Shown here piece by piece: positions 20,130 to 29,678 of a DNA stretch of 64,000 nt. Both the position numbers and the translations under genes were made by a program. Position 1 is the first letter of the stretch, and every line of letters starts with the position of its first letter. The notes under the pieces were generated by a model. It was not told the origin of the DNA and did not search any database. It was given only the letters and a program-made list of their open reading frames with translations. Origin of the DNA: Flavobacteriaceae bacterium MAR_2010_72 (GTDB taxonomy: Bacteria; Bacteroidota; Bacteroidia; Flavobacteriales; Flavobacteriaceae); the NCBI GenBank assembly GCA_003550275.1, contig QXCW01000002.1, forward strand, positions 744,001-808,000, in the 5' to 3' direction.

Positions 20130-21191
20130 ATGAAACACGTTGACTATATCGTTGTGGGCTGTGGTTTGGCAGGAATCGCTTTTTGTGAGCAATTACGGGA
20201 GCATAGCAAATCCTTTATTGTATTCGATAATGAGTCCCAACATTCATCTACAGTAGCAGCGGGGCTATATAATCCTATAATTTTAAAGCGTTTTACAGAG
20301 GTTTGGAAGGCAAAACAGCAATTAGATCTAGCCTTGCCTAAATATGCTCAACTAGAAGAATTATTAGGTGTCAAATTGGATTATAAGCTTCCAGTGTATC
20401 GTAAGTTTGCTTCTATTGAGGAGCAAAACGAATGGTTTTCGGCCAGTGATAAGCCTTCATTAGAACCATTCTTGTCACCAAAACTGGTTAAGAATCATAA
20501 TGTGCATATGAATGCGCCTTTTGGTTTTGGAGAAGTACTTGGTACTGGTCGTATCGATACTGAAGCTCTTGTTAAAAACTACAGAGCGTTTTTGAAAAAC
20601 AGCAATAGACTAATTATCGAGCGATTTGAATATCCTGAAGTCAATGGCTCTAATAATGAAATTAATTATAAAAATATAAAAGCCAATTACATCATTTTTG
20701 CTGAAGGCTTTGGGCTTGTGAAAAATCCTTATTTCAAAAATTTGCCGTTACGGGTCGCCAAAGGCGAACTGTTAACGATCAAGGCTCCAGAGTTGAAGTT
20801 GAATGGGATTATAAAATCAGCCGTGTTTATAAGTCCATTGGGTGATGACCTTTACTCGGTTGGTGCTACTTACAATTGGGAAGACCAAACCAACGCCGTT
20901 ACATCACAGGCCAGAAATGAACTGACTAGCAAATTAAAACGTATAATTAATTGTGAATTTGAAATTGTAGATCAACGTGCAGGAATTCGCCCAACGGTTA
21001 ATGACAGAAGGCCACTGGTTGGCGTTCATCCAAAACATAAAACCATCTTCGTCTTAAATGGTTTAGGAACGCGAGGTGTAATGTTAGCGCCTTATCTCGC
21101 CAAACAATTATATGAATTCATTGAAGAAAACACAGCTTTGGAAAATGAAATCAATATAACCCGATTCACTTCCTTAATTTGGGAAAATTAG
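20130..21191 (+). CDS. FAD-dependent oxidoreductase (DAO family)
   Basis: This 353-residue protein belongs to the D-amino-acid-oxidase/glycine-oxidase-like flavoproteins. The N-terminal dinucleotide-binding site is DYIVVGCGLAGIAFCEQL followed by an acidic residue that would hold the ribose. The C-terminus has the FAD-contacting RAGIRPTVNDRRPLVGVHP and NGLGTRGVMLAPYLAK. It is likely cytoplasmic, and the amine or amino-acid substrate is unknown. A TATTTTTG -7-like box at 20117-20124 lies only 5 nt before the ATG, so the transcript may be almost leaderless. Confidence 0.85.
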   Translation: MKHVDYIVVGCGLAGIAFCEQLREHSKSFIVFDNESQHSSTVAAGLYNPIILKRFTEVWKAKQQLDLALPKYAQLEELLGVKLDYKLPVYRKFASIEEQNEWFSASDKPSLEPFLSPKLVKNHNVHMNAPFGFGEVLGTGRIDTEALVKNYRAFLKNSNRLIIERFEYPEVNGSNNEINYKNIKANYIIFAEGFGLVKNPYFKNLPLRVAKGELLTIKAPELKLNGIIKSAVFISPLGDDLYSVGATYNWEDQTNAVTSQARNELTSKLKRIINCEFEIVDQRAGIRPTVNDRRPLVGVHPKHKTIFVLNGLGTRGVMLAPYLAKQLYEFIEENTALENEINITRFTSLIWEN

Positions 21192-21199
21192 TGATGGCT

Positions 21200-21592
21200 T
21201 TAAGCAATCTTATCTTTTGCCAAAGATTTGTCATAATGCATAAACAAATTGATCCAGATGTTACGGGATACTCTCGTAATAACTGGTCCAAATACTACTA
21301 AAGTGCCAATAATGCTTATAAAAGTAATGTTCAAGCTTGCCTCAAAACCAAAATAACTAATAACAAAAGCCGCAACCGCAAAAGCAATACCTACACCATA
21401 ACTCACATACATCGAGCCATAAAAAAACGACGGTTCTAATCTGTATTTCGTTTTACAGTTAGAGCAGTGATCATTAATTTTTAAGGTATCTGTTAATATA
21501 TATGGGTTTTTAGTAGTGTACATCGATTCTTCGTGGCACTTTGGGCATGCGCCCTTAAAAATACTATAGAGTTTAGTTCCTTTTTTTATCAT
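21200..21592 (-). CDS. DUF983 membrane protein
   Basis: This 130-residue protein has an N-terminal zinc-ribbon (CPKC near residues 15-18 and CSNC near 43-46) and two membrane helices (about residues 57-85 and 89-108). This matches DUF983, a small family with no established role. It converges on the FAD oxidoreductase with 8 nt between the stop codons and is divergent from the ABC-F gene. Confidence 0.82.
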   Translation of the reverse strand: MIKKGTKLYSIFKGACPKCHEESMYTTKNPYILTDTLKINDHCSNCKTKYRLEPSFFYGSMYVSYGVGIAFAVAAFVISYFGFEASLNITFISIIGTLVVFGPVITRVSRNIWINLFMHYDKSLAKDKIA

Positions 21593-21697
21593 AGATATTG
21601 ATTACTTTTGCAGTCTTAAAATTAGTAGTCAGTATAAATTTCTGATTGCAAAATTAAGGTTTAGAAACGAAAACGTTTGTAACAAGACTCACAAAAA

Positions 21698-23605
21698 ATG
21701 CTAAACATTCATAATCTTTCCATTTCATTTCAAGGCGAATACTTATTCGAAGATATTACGTTTAAGTTAAGTCCAGGAGATCGCGTTGGCTTAATTGGAA
21801 AGAATGGCGCAGGTAAGTCAACTATGCTAAAAATTCTTTCTAAAGAATTAGAACCAGATTCAGGCCAAATTGCTGCCGATAAAAATTTGAGTATCGGGTT
21901 TTTAAAACAGGATATTGATTTTACTTACGGAAGAACGGTTTTGCAAGAAGCTTATGAAGCGTTCAAGCAAATAAAAGAACTCGAATCTAAAATAGATGAT
22001 ATTAATGAGCAATTGGTGGAGCGCACCGACTATGAAAGTGATGTTTATCATCAGCTCATGGTTAACCTCAATGAAGTGCAACATCAATATGAAATATTAG
22101 GAGGCTATAATTATCAAGGTGAAACCGAAAAGATATTACAAGGTCTTGGATTCAAAAGAGAGGATTTCAACAAACTTACCGATACGTTTTCAGGTGGTTG
22201 GCGCATGCGCATTGAGTTAGCTAAATTATTACTTCAAAATAATGACCTACTACTTCTAGATGAGCCTACTAACCACTTGGATATCGAGTCTATTATTTGG
22301 TTAGAGGGCTTTCTGAAAGGCTTTAATGGTGCTGTGGTGATCGTGTCACATGACAAGATGTTTTTAGATAATGTCACCAACCGAACCATTGAGATTTCGT
22401 TAGGCAGAATTTATGATTATAATAAGCCTTATTCCAAATTTCTGGTATTAAGAAACGAAATAAAGACCCAACAATTGGCGGCCCAAAAAAATCAAGCTAA
22501 ACAAATAGAGCAGACCGAAAAACTGATCGAGAAGTTTAGGGCAAAGGCATCCAAAGCTTCAATGGCACAGTCCTTAATTAAAAAGCTGGATAGAATTGAC
22601 CGAATTGAGGTTGATGAAGATGATAATAGTGTGATGACACTTAACTTTCCAGTGTCAATTACGCCTGGGAAAGTTGTGGTAGAAGCGCGTCATATTTCAA
22701 AGCGTTATGGTGATTTAGAAATTTTAAGAAATATTGATTTAACTATAGAGCGCGAGAGTAAAACAGCATTTGTTGGTCAAAACGGTCAGGGAAAATCGAC
22801 CTTGGCAAAAATTATAGTGGGTGAGTTAAAACATGAAGGACAACTCAAATTAGGGCATAACGTTCAAATTGGATATTTTGCGCAAAATCAGGCCGAGTAT
22901 TTAGATGGTACTAAAACGGTTCTGGACACTATGATCGATGCAGCCAATGAAACCAATAGAAGCAAGGTTCGGGATATTCTTGGAGCTTTTTTATTTAGGG
23001 GTGATGAGGTTGATAAATACGTAAGGGTGCTCTCTGGTGGTGAACGAAATCGTCTAGCATTGGCAAAATTGTTGTTACAGCCTTTCAATGTGCTGGTTAT
23101 GGATGAGCCTACAAACCATTTAGATATCAAATCAAAAAATGTGCTAAAGGATGCGCTTAAAAAGTTTGAAGGTACGTTGTTATTGGTTTCGCATGATCGT
23201 GATTTTCTTCAAGGCTTGGCTAGCAAGATTTATGAATTCAAGGATCATAAAATAAAGGAGTATTTAGGCAATATCGATTATTATTTGGAACAGCGCAATG
23301 TTGAAAATTTAAGGGAAGTCGAAAAACGGACAATTGTAAAAGAACAGCCTAAAGAAACAAGCAAACAATCCTATGAAGATCAAAAAAAGCTTAAGTCACT
23401 TAACAACAAGTTGAGCAATATTGAAGCTAAAATCAATCAGATTGAAAAAGAAATCAAATCGATTGATGTTGATTTAGCTACAAACTACGACCAAACGGTT
23501 TCAGATCCACAATTTTTTGATCGCTATCAAGCAAAAAAGGATAAGCTAGAACACTTAATGAAGGACTGGGAAGTGGTTCAGGATGAATTGGATCAAATGT
23601 CCTAA
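21698..23605 (+). CDS. ABC-F family ATPase
   Basis: This 635-residue soluble protein has two ATP-binding cassettes and no membrane domain, as in the ABC-F family of ribosome-associated translation factors. The first cassette has Walker A GLIGKNGAGKST and signature FSGGWRMR with LLLDEPTNHLD. The second has FVGQNGQGKST, LSGGERNRLALAK and VMDEPTNHLD. The inter-domain linker (about residues 245-310) is charged and helical. The C-terminal 80 residues are a coiled coil (LNNKLSNIEAKINQIEKEIK), which resembles Uup. It could be a Uup/YdiF-type housekeeping factor; an antibiotic-protection role is not indicated. Confidence 0.92.
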   Translation: MLNIHNLSISFQGEYLFEDITFKLSPGDRVGLIGKNGAGKSTMLKILSKELEPDSGQIAADKNLSIGFLKQDIDFTYGRTVLQEAYEAFKQIKELESKIDDINEQLVERTDYESDVYHQLMVNLNEVQHQYEILGGYNYQGETEKILQGLGFKREDFNKLTDTFSGGWRMRIELAKLLLQNNDLLLLDEPTNHLDIESIIWLEGFLKGFNGAVVIVSHDKMFLDNVTNRTIEISLGRIYDYNKPYSKFLVLRNEIKTQQLAAQKNQAKQIEQTEKLIEKFRAKASKASMAQSLIKKLDRIDRIEVDEDDNSVMTLNFPVSITPGKVVVEARHISKRYGDLEILRNIDLTIERESKTAFVGQNGQGKSTLAKIIVGELKHEGQLKLGHNVQIGYFAQNQAEYLDGTKTVLDTMIDAANETNRSKVRDILGAFLFRGDEVDKYVRVLSGGERNRLALAKLLLQPFNVLVMDEPTNHLDIKSKNVLKDALKKFEGTLLLVSHDRDFLQGLASKIYEFKDHKIKEYLGNIDYYLEQRNVENLREVEKRTIVKEQPKETSKQSYEDQKKLKSLNNKLSNIEAKINQIEKEIKSIDVDLATNYDQTVSDPQFFDRYQAKKDKLEHLMKDWEVVQDELDQMS

Positions 23606-23690
23606 AATCAATTCTTTTAAGTTTTTTTTAACTATATACCAAGTGTCAAAAGGATAATTTTGTAGCTTATACCATCAAAACATATCCTTA

Positions 23691-24842
23691 ATGCGAAAAT
23701 TAATACTGCTAGGTATTGGTATTGTGATTATTTCAGGAGCTTTATTAGGTGCCTATTTCATCATAATAAACAGCAATAAACCCAAACCCAAGTTCGAAAA
23801 GGTAGTGAAAACCGTTTTTGTTGAAACGGTAAAAAATACTACAGTTCCCATTATCATTCCTGCCAATGGCAATTTAATTGCAAAACACCGTTTAGAACTG
23901 TTTTCTGAAGTTCAGGGAATATTTCAAAATAGTGCCCATGATTTTAAGGCAGGACAAACGTACAGGCAAGGTGAAACATTGATCAAGATCAACTCAAGTG
24001 AGTATTATGCTTCAGTTCAATCCGCAAAAAGTAATCTCTACAACTTGATCACAGCCATAATGCCCGATTTAAGGTTGGATTTTCCTGAATATTATCGTCC
24101 ATGGGAAACCTATTTAGAGAACTTTAGTATGGACAAGAGCATTGCGCCTTTGCCCGTTATGGAAGATGAAAAAATCAATTATTTTATTACAGGAAGAGGC
24201 ATAATTTCTGCATTTTACAATGTTAAGAATTTAGAACAACGACTTTCAAAATATAGTATTTATGCGCCTTTTACAGGAGTATTAACTGAAGCTCTGGTTA
24301 CTAAAGGCACATTGATTCGTCCCGGCCAGAAACTTGGAGAGTTTATTGATACATCAGTGTATGAATTAGAATTGGCAATTGCTAAATCTTTTAGTGATTT
24401 ACTCGAAATAGGGGAGTCGGTAGAGCTGAAAACAATTGAAGGGCATCACTCCTACCAGGGCAAGGTGACCCGCATAAATGGCAGAATAGACCAAGCAACG
24501 CAAACCATTAATGTTTATGTTGAAGTAGAGGGCAAAACACTAAAAGAAGGCATGTACCTCGAAGCGCAACTTCAAGCAGCTGATGAACCTAACGCCATCA
24601 AAATTTCTAGAAAATTATTGGTTAATAGCTCTGAAATATTCATTGTTAGAGATAGTATATTGGATCTTATAGAAGTCAAGCCGGTTTATTTTTCTCCCAA
24701 TGATGTGGTTGTAAAAGGGGTTCCAGATGGTACTCAAATGCTTTCTAAACCTTTAGCCGGTTCTTACGCCGGAATGTTGGTAAAAGTTCATCAAGAGAAG
24801 AGTTCAGAGGTGATACAAACTTCTGATTCAATCAGCGAATAG
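23691..24842 (+). CDS. RND efflux periplasmic adaptor (HlyD/MFP family)
   Basis: This 383-residue protein has an N-terminal membrane anchor (LILLGIGIVIISGALLGAYF). A split biotinyl-lipoyl-like domain (IPANGNLIAKHRLELFSEVQG, later YSIYAPFTGVLTEALVTKGTL) and beta-barrel (KVTRINGRIDQATQTINVYV) follow. It connects the RND pump in the inner membrane to the TolC channel. The helical hairpin between the lipoyl halves is short. A -7 box TAATTTTG (23655-23662) precedes the gene. The pump gene starts one base after its stop codon. Confidence 0.92.
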   Translation: MRKLILLGIGIVIISGALLGAYFIIINSNKPKPKFEKVVKTVFVETVKNTTVPIIIPANGNLIAKHRLELFSEVQGIFQNSAHDFKAGQTYRQGETLIKINSSEYYASVQSAKSNLYNLITAIMPDLRLDFPEYYRPWETYLENFSMDKSIAPLPVMEDEKINYFITGRGIISAFYNVKNLEQRLSKYSIYAPFTGVLTEALVTKGTLIRPGQKLGEFIDTSVYELELAIAKSFSDLLEIGESVELKTIEGHHSYQGKVTRINGRIDQATQTINVYVEVEGKTLKEGMYLEAQLQAADEPNAIKISRKLLVNSSEIFIVRDSILDLIEVKPVYFSPNDVVVKGVPDGTQMLSKPLAGSYAGMLVKVHQEKSSEVIQTSDSISE

Positions 24843-24843
24843 T

Positions 24844-27800
24844 ATGAGAGGATTAATTTCATATTTTATAAAATATAGTGTTGCCGTAAACGTGGTTCTT
24901 ATTGGCTTTGTGCTGTTTGGAGTATTTGGTATTCTACAGTTAAAGTCATCTTATTTACCCTTGGTTGATGCCAAAAATATCAGTATTAATATTGCCTATC
25001 CAGGTGCTGCGCCTCAAGAGATTGAAGAAGGAATCGTTTTAAAGATTGAAGATAATTTAAAAGGCCTCAAGGGTATCGAAAGGGTAACTTCAACCGCTAG
25101 GGAAAATGGAGGTAATATTAATATTGAAATCGATATTGATGAAGATGTCAACGATATGTTGGCTGAAGTTAAAAATGCTGTGGATAGAGTTCCTAATTTC
25201 CCAACGGGAATGGAGCCCTTGGTGGTTGCAAAACAAGAAAGTTTTAGACAGACCATTGTTTTTGCTATTAGTGGTGATAATATAGATTTAGCAACGCTTA
25301 AGGAAATAGGTCGCCAAGTGGAGAACGATTTACGAGCAATTGAAGGGATTTCACAGATTAATATTTCTGGTTATCCACAAGAAGAAATTGAAATTGCAGT
25401 TAGAGAAAATGATCTACTCGCTTATGATTTAACCTTTTCAGAAGTGGCTTCGGCAGTATCCCAAGCTAATATTCTTACTACAGGGGGAAATATAAAAACA
25501 GAAGCTGAAGATTATTTAATTAGAGCTAATAATAGATCCTATTACGGAGTAGAGCTTAATCATCTTCCAGTTAGAGCGCAAGCTGATGGAACAATAGTGT
25601 TGTTGCAAGATGTGGCTACTGTGAGAGACCGTTTTTCTGAAACACCAAATGCATCGTATTTTAACGGTAATGCTTCAGTAAATGTTGAGATTACCAATAC
25701 CAATACTGAAGACCTCTTGGGTTCTGCAGAGAAAGTAAATGAATATATAGATGAGTTTAACCAAAAATATACAGGTGTTCAAATTGACGTTGTTAATGAC
25801 AATTCCATAAACTTAAGAGCAAGGACCAAGTTGCTTTTAGAAAATGGAGCCATGGGTATCTTTTTGGTACTGATTTTTTTATCCCTATTCTTAAATACAC
25901 GATTGGCATTTTGGGTGGCTTTAGGACTCCCAGTTTCGTTTTTGGGAATGTTCATTTTTGCAGCCTATTTTAATATCACCATCAATTTGGTCTCCTTATT
26001 CGGGATGATAATTGTTATCGGAATTTTAGTTGACGATGGAATTGTTATCTCCGAAAATATTTATCAGCATTTTGAAAGAGGAAAACCAAGAGTTCAAGCC
26101 GCTATTGATGGAACCATGGAGGTATTGCCTGCAATCACTTCCGCGATTATTACTACAGTCTTGGCATTTTCAACCTTCTTGTTTTTGGAAGGGCGAATAG
26201 GTGATATTTTTGGTGAAGTTTCAGTCATCGTAATCCTAACACTGGTTGTTTCGTTGGTTGAAGCCTTACTCCTTTTACCAGCACACATTGCTCATTCCAA
26301 AGCATTGGTTGTAGAGAGTAAAAAGGAAAGGGAAAGAAAAAGAGGTATTGGCAAGCTGTTTTTAAAGTTGAGAACGTTTAACGAGTATGGTGACCGTTTT
26401 ATGGTCTATTTACGAGATAACCTTTACACGCCTGTACTTCATTTTGCCTTAAGACAACGGTTTATAACCTTCTCAATTCTTTTGGCATTAATGATTCTTA
26501 CCGTAGGTTCATACCAAGCAGGAATTATAAAAAGTGCCTTTTTTCCGAATTTGGATAGTGATAGGGTTAGTATTAATTTATTGATGCCTGAAGGAACCAA
26601 TCCAAAAGTAACAGATTCAATAATCACCTTAACAGAGGAGGCTTCTTGGAGAATTAATGAAGTATTCACCGAGCGTCAAACCGACAATAAGCAGGTAGTT
26701 CAGAACGTTGTTAAAAATGTCGGCCCAGGAAATAATAAAGCCAGTTTAACTGTGAATTTACTCCCTGGAGAAGAACGCGATTTTTCAGCGGCAGAAATTA
26801 CGACTGCAATTAGAAATGAAGTTGGCGAAGTCTATGGCGTAGAGTTGCTCACCTTTGGATCTGGTAGAAATTTTGGAGGAAGCCCCGTATCGGTTTCCTT
26901 ATTGGGCTATAATACCGGCGAATTAAAAGCTGCTACAGCCGAATTGCGTTCGCATCTGGAAAACAATTCGCAATTGGCAGATATCACAGATACAGACCCA
27001 GAAGGTATAAAGGAAATTAATGTTCGGCTCAAACAATCTGCCTACGCTTTAGGTTTAAACTTAAGGGATGTTATGGCCCAGATTAGGTCAGGCTTCTTTG
27101 GACTTCAGGCGCAGCGTTTTCAAAGAGGGCAGGACGAGATTAGGGTATGGGTACGTTATGACAGGTCAAACCGTGAATCTATTAATGATCTTGACGATAT
27201 GCGTATTTTAACCCCTAGTGGTCAAAGAGTTCCATTTGCCGAAATTGCCGACTATGAGATTAAAAGAGGCGAGGAAAGTATAAGGCATTTAGATGGTTTA
27301 CGTGAGATTCAGGTGAATGCCGATATGGCTGATGCTAAAGGAAGTCCTACAGAAGTTATGGCCGATATCAAGGATAATATCATGCCAGGGATCTTATCAA
27401 AATATCCAACCATTACAGCTTCGTACGAAGGACAAAATAGAGAGGCAAATAAGCTTGTCAATTCTGCTAAAACCACAATCCCTATAGTTATATTTCTAAT
27501 TTATGTAGTTATAGCGTTTACTTTTAGAAGTTACAGTCAACCATTGTTGTTAATTTTACTTATTCCATTTAGTTTTATTGCAGTAGGTTGGGGACATTGG
27601 CTTCATGGCTTTCCAATAAATATTTCATCAATGTTAGGAATTATTGCCTTAATTGGGATTATGGTGAATGATGGTTTGGTGCTGATTGGTAAGTTCAATT
27701 CTTTTTTAATCTCTGGAATGTCATTTAATGAAGCTTTATTTGAAGCTGGAAGAAATAGATTTAGAGCTATCTTTCTTACTTCTCTAACCACCATTGCAGG

Positions 27801-28035
27801 TATAGCGCCATTGCTACTTGAAAAAAGTAGAGCTGCCCAATTTTTGCAGCCTATGGCAATTTCAATAGCTTACGGAATAGGTATTGCTACAGTATTAACA
27901 TTACTTATTTTGCCTATTTTATTATCGGCTACAAATAGCGTTAAAGTTACCTATAAGTGGTTAGTAACTGGAGCGACAGTAAAAAAAGAAGACGTAGAAC
28001 GCGCAGTAATAGAACAACGATATGAGGAACACTAG
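24844..28035 (+). CDS. RND-family efflux transporter permease
   Basis: This 1063-residue inner-membrane protein is an RND (AcrB/MexF-like, hydrophobe/amphiphile) pump. A first membrane helix (residues about 8-30) is followed by a large periplasmic porter domain. A block of six helices includes the signature GMIIVIGILVDDGIVISENIY with proton-relay aspartates. The second half repeats the layout (SMLGIIALIGIMVNDGLVLIGKFN, where one Asp and Asn replace the DD pair of the first half). The length is normal. It lies in an adaptor-pump-TolC operon, overlapping tolC by 14 nt. The substrate cannot be told from sequence. Confidence 0.94.
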   Translation: MRGLISYFIKYSVAVNVVLIGFVLFGVFGILQLKSSYLPLVDAKNISINIAYPGAAPQEIEEGIVLKIEDNLKGLKGIERVTSTARENGGNINIEIDIDEDVNDMLAEVKNAVDRVPNFPTGMEPLVVAKQESFRQTIVFAISGDNIDLATLKEIGRQVENDLRAIEGISQINISGYPQEEIEIAVRENDLLAYDLTFSEVASAVSQANILTTGGNIKTEAEDYLIRANNRSYYGVELNHLPVRAQADGTIVLLQDVATVRDRFSETPNASYFNGNASVNVEITNTNTEDLLGSAEKVNEYIDEFNQKYTGVQIDVVNDNSINLRARTKLLLENGAMGIFLVLIFLSLFLNTRLAFWVALGLPVSFLGMFIFAAYFNITINLVSLFGMIIVIGILVDDGIVISENIYQHFERGKPRVQAAIDGTMEVLPAITSAIITTVLAFSTFLFLEGRIGDIFGEVSVIVILTLVVSLVEALLLLPAHIAHSKALVVESKKERERKRGIGKLFLKLRTFNEYGDRFMVYLRDNLYTPVLHFALRQRFITFSILLALMILTVGSYQAGIIKSAFFPNLDSDRVSINLLMPEGTNPKVTDSIITLTEEASWRINEVFTERQTDNKQVVQNVVKNVGPGNNKASLTVNLLPGEERDFSAAEITTAIRNEVGEVYGVELLTFGSGRNFGGSPVSVSLLGYNTGELKAATAELRSHLENNSQLADITDTDPEGIKEINVRLKQSAYALGLNLRDVMAQIRSGFFGLQAQRFQRGQDEIRVWVRYDRSNRESINDLDDMRILTPSGQRVPFAEIADYEIKRGEESIRHLDGLREIQVNADMADAKGSPTEVMADIKDNIMPGILSKYPTITASYEGQNREANKLVNSAKTTIPIVIFLIYVVIAFTFRSYSQPLLLILLIPFSFIAVGWGHWLHGFPINISSMLGIIALIGIMVNDGLVLIGKFNSFLISGMSFNEALFEAGRNRFRAIFLTSLTTIAGIAPLLLEKSRAAQFLQPMAISIAYGIGIATVLTLLILPILLSATNSVKVTYKWLVTGATVKKEDVERAVIEQRYEEH

Positions 28036-29344
28036 AACTTTTGTTCTTGCCATCACGGCTTTTGCTTGTTCAGTGGTTATTAAGGCACAGAATGTGGTGA
28101 CAACGCAAAGCGCTGTTGAACTGGCTTTAGAGCATAACTATGGAATTCAAATCTCAAAGAACAATGTTGAAATTGCAGAGAATAATACCAATGTGTTAAA
28201 TTCTGGGTTTTTGCCAAGATTGACAGGAAATGCGGGGGCAACTTATAATTTAGACAACACTGAGGCTGAATTCTCTGATGGTTCAACCAGAACTTTGGAT
28301 GGTGCTGAAAGTTCACGATATAACGCATCCGTTAATCTTAACTATACACTATTTGATGGTTTAGGGCGACAATACAATTATAGACGACTTAAGGAGGAAA
28401 AGCAATTAACAGAGCTTGAAGCCAGAGAAACTATTGAGAATACCATGATTCAGTTGCTGTCTATCTACTATAATGTTGCTCAAATTTCAGAAAACACTGA
28501 TGCACTGCAGCAAACCTTAAATATTTCGAGAAACCGATTGATTAGGGCTGAATATCAGTTCGAGTACGGACAAAATTCAAAACTAGGAGTATTAAATGCA
28601 CAAGTTGATATCAATAACGATAGTATTAATGTTATTAATGCCAATCAGCGTTTAATAAATGCCAAACGCGACCTTAATGTGGTGACAGGAAATGAACTGC
28701 CAGCGAATTTTGAAGTCGATACCTTAATCACCTTCGCACTTGGCCTTGACCGGATGGATTTACTCCAAAAAGTAAAATCAAATAATGTAACCTTGCTGCA
28801 ACTGGAAAAAAACTTGCTTATAGGTCAATACAATCTAAAATCATGGAAATCTGATTACTTACCCACTTTAGGATTAACCGGTTCTTATGGTTGGAATAAA
28901 AATAATAATAACGCAGCATCGTTTTTGGCGGTATCAACAAGTACCGGGCTTTCTGCAGGATTAAATTTAAGCTGGAACCTATTTGATGGAGGCGGCACAA
29001 TCACTCGAGTTAAAAATGCTCAAATTGACCTTGAAAATTTGCAACTTCAAAAGGAACAGATAGTAATGAACGTTGAGCGGGATTTTGATAATGCTTGGGA
29101 CGATTATCAAAATAAACTTACAATTTATAACGTTCGGGAGAATAATATTGTAACCTTCAAAAATAACTTTGAACGTACAGAAGAAAAGTTTAGAATTGGC
29201 CAAGCCACTTCTTTAGAATTTAGGCAAGCACAATTAAATTTATTAGGTGCTGAACTCAACCGAAACCAGGCCAAATATGAGGCCAAATTAGCTGAACTCA
29301 TTCTTTTGCAATTGAGTGGTGAATTGCTTAATGTAAATTTTTAA
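28022..29344 (+). CDS. TolC-family outer-membrane efflux protein
   Basis: This 440-residue exported protein (signal RTFVLAITAFACSVVIKAQ) has the two repeated halves of TolC-like factors. Each half has long coiled helices and an LNYTLFDGLGRQ / LSWNLFDGGGTI beta-strand signature. It forms the outer-membrane duct for the RND pump encoded just upstream. The start codon lies within the end of the pump gene (14-nt overlap), showing tight coupling. Confidence 0.92.
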   Translation: MRNTRTFVLAITAFACSVVIKAQNVVTTQSAVELALEHNYGIQISKNNVEIAENNTNVLNSGFLPRLTGNAGATYNLDNTEAEFSDGSTRTLDGAESSRYNASVNLNYTLFDGLGRQYNYRRLKEEKQLTELEARETIENTMIQLLSIYYNVAQISENTDALQQTLNISRNRLIRAEYQFEYGQNSKLGVLNAQVDINNDSINVINANQRLINAKRDLNVVTGNELPANFEVDTLITFALGLDRMDLLQKVKSNNVTLLQLEKNLLIGQYNLKSWKSDYLPTLGLTGSYGWNKNNNNAASFLAVSTSTGLSAGLNLSWNLFDGGGTITRVKNAQIDLENLQLQKEQIVMNVERDFDNAWDDYQNKLTIYNVRENNIVTFKNNFERTEEKFRIGQATSLEFRQAQLNLLGAELNRNQAKYEAKLAELILLQLSGELLNVNF

Positions 29345-29352
29345 ATTGATAC

Positions 29353-29529
29353 ATGGACGAACATTTTTTTCAATGTCCGTATTGCTGGGAGACAATTTCA
29401 GTATTAGTCGATAACTCGATTTCATTTCAAAATTATATCGAAGATTGCGAAGTTTGTTGCAATCCAATTCAAATAGGCGTTAGTAGTGAAGCGGGTGAAA
29501 TCACTAGTTTTTCTGCTGAAAAACCTTAA
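29353..29529 (+). CDS. Small CPXCG-motif cysteine-rich protein
   Basis: This 58-residue protein starts MDEHFFQCPYCWETISV and contains a second cysteine group CEVCC near residues 32-36, giving a probable zinc ribbon. It matches the CPXCG small-protein family found widely in proteobacteria and flavobacteria, with no known function. It starts 8 nt after the tolC stop codon, so it is co-transcribed with the efflux operon. Confidence 0.8.
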   Translation: MDEHFFQCPYCWETISVLVDNSISFQNYIEDCEVCCNPIQIGVSSEAGEITSFSAEKP

Positions 29530-29678
29530 TTTCGAGTAATTTTTAAATAATTGATAATCAATGGGTTGTAGAATAAATTGTTAACAAATACTGCATTTCA
29601 TCGAAAATAATTGGTAGTTCAACGATGATTATATATATTCGTTGGTATAAATGTGCTCCCTCACAAAATCTACTAACT

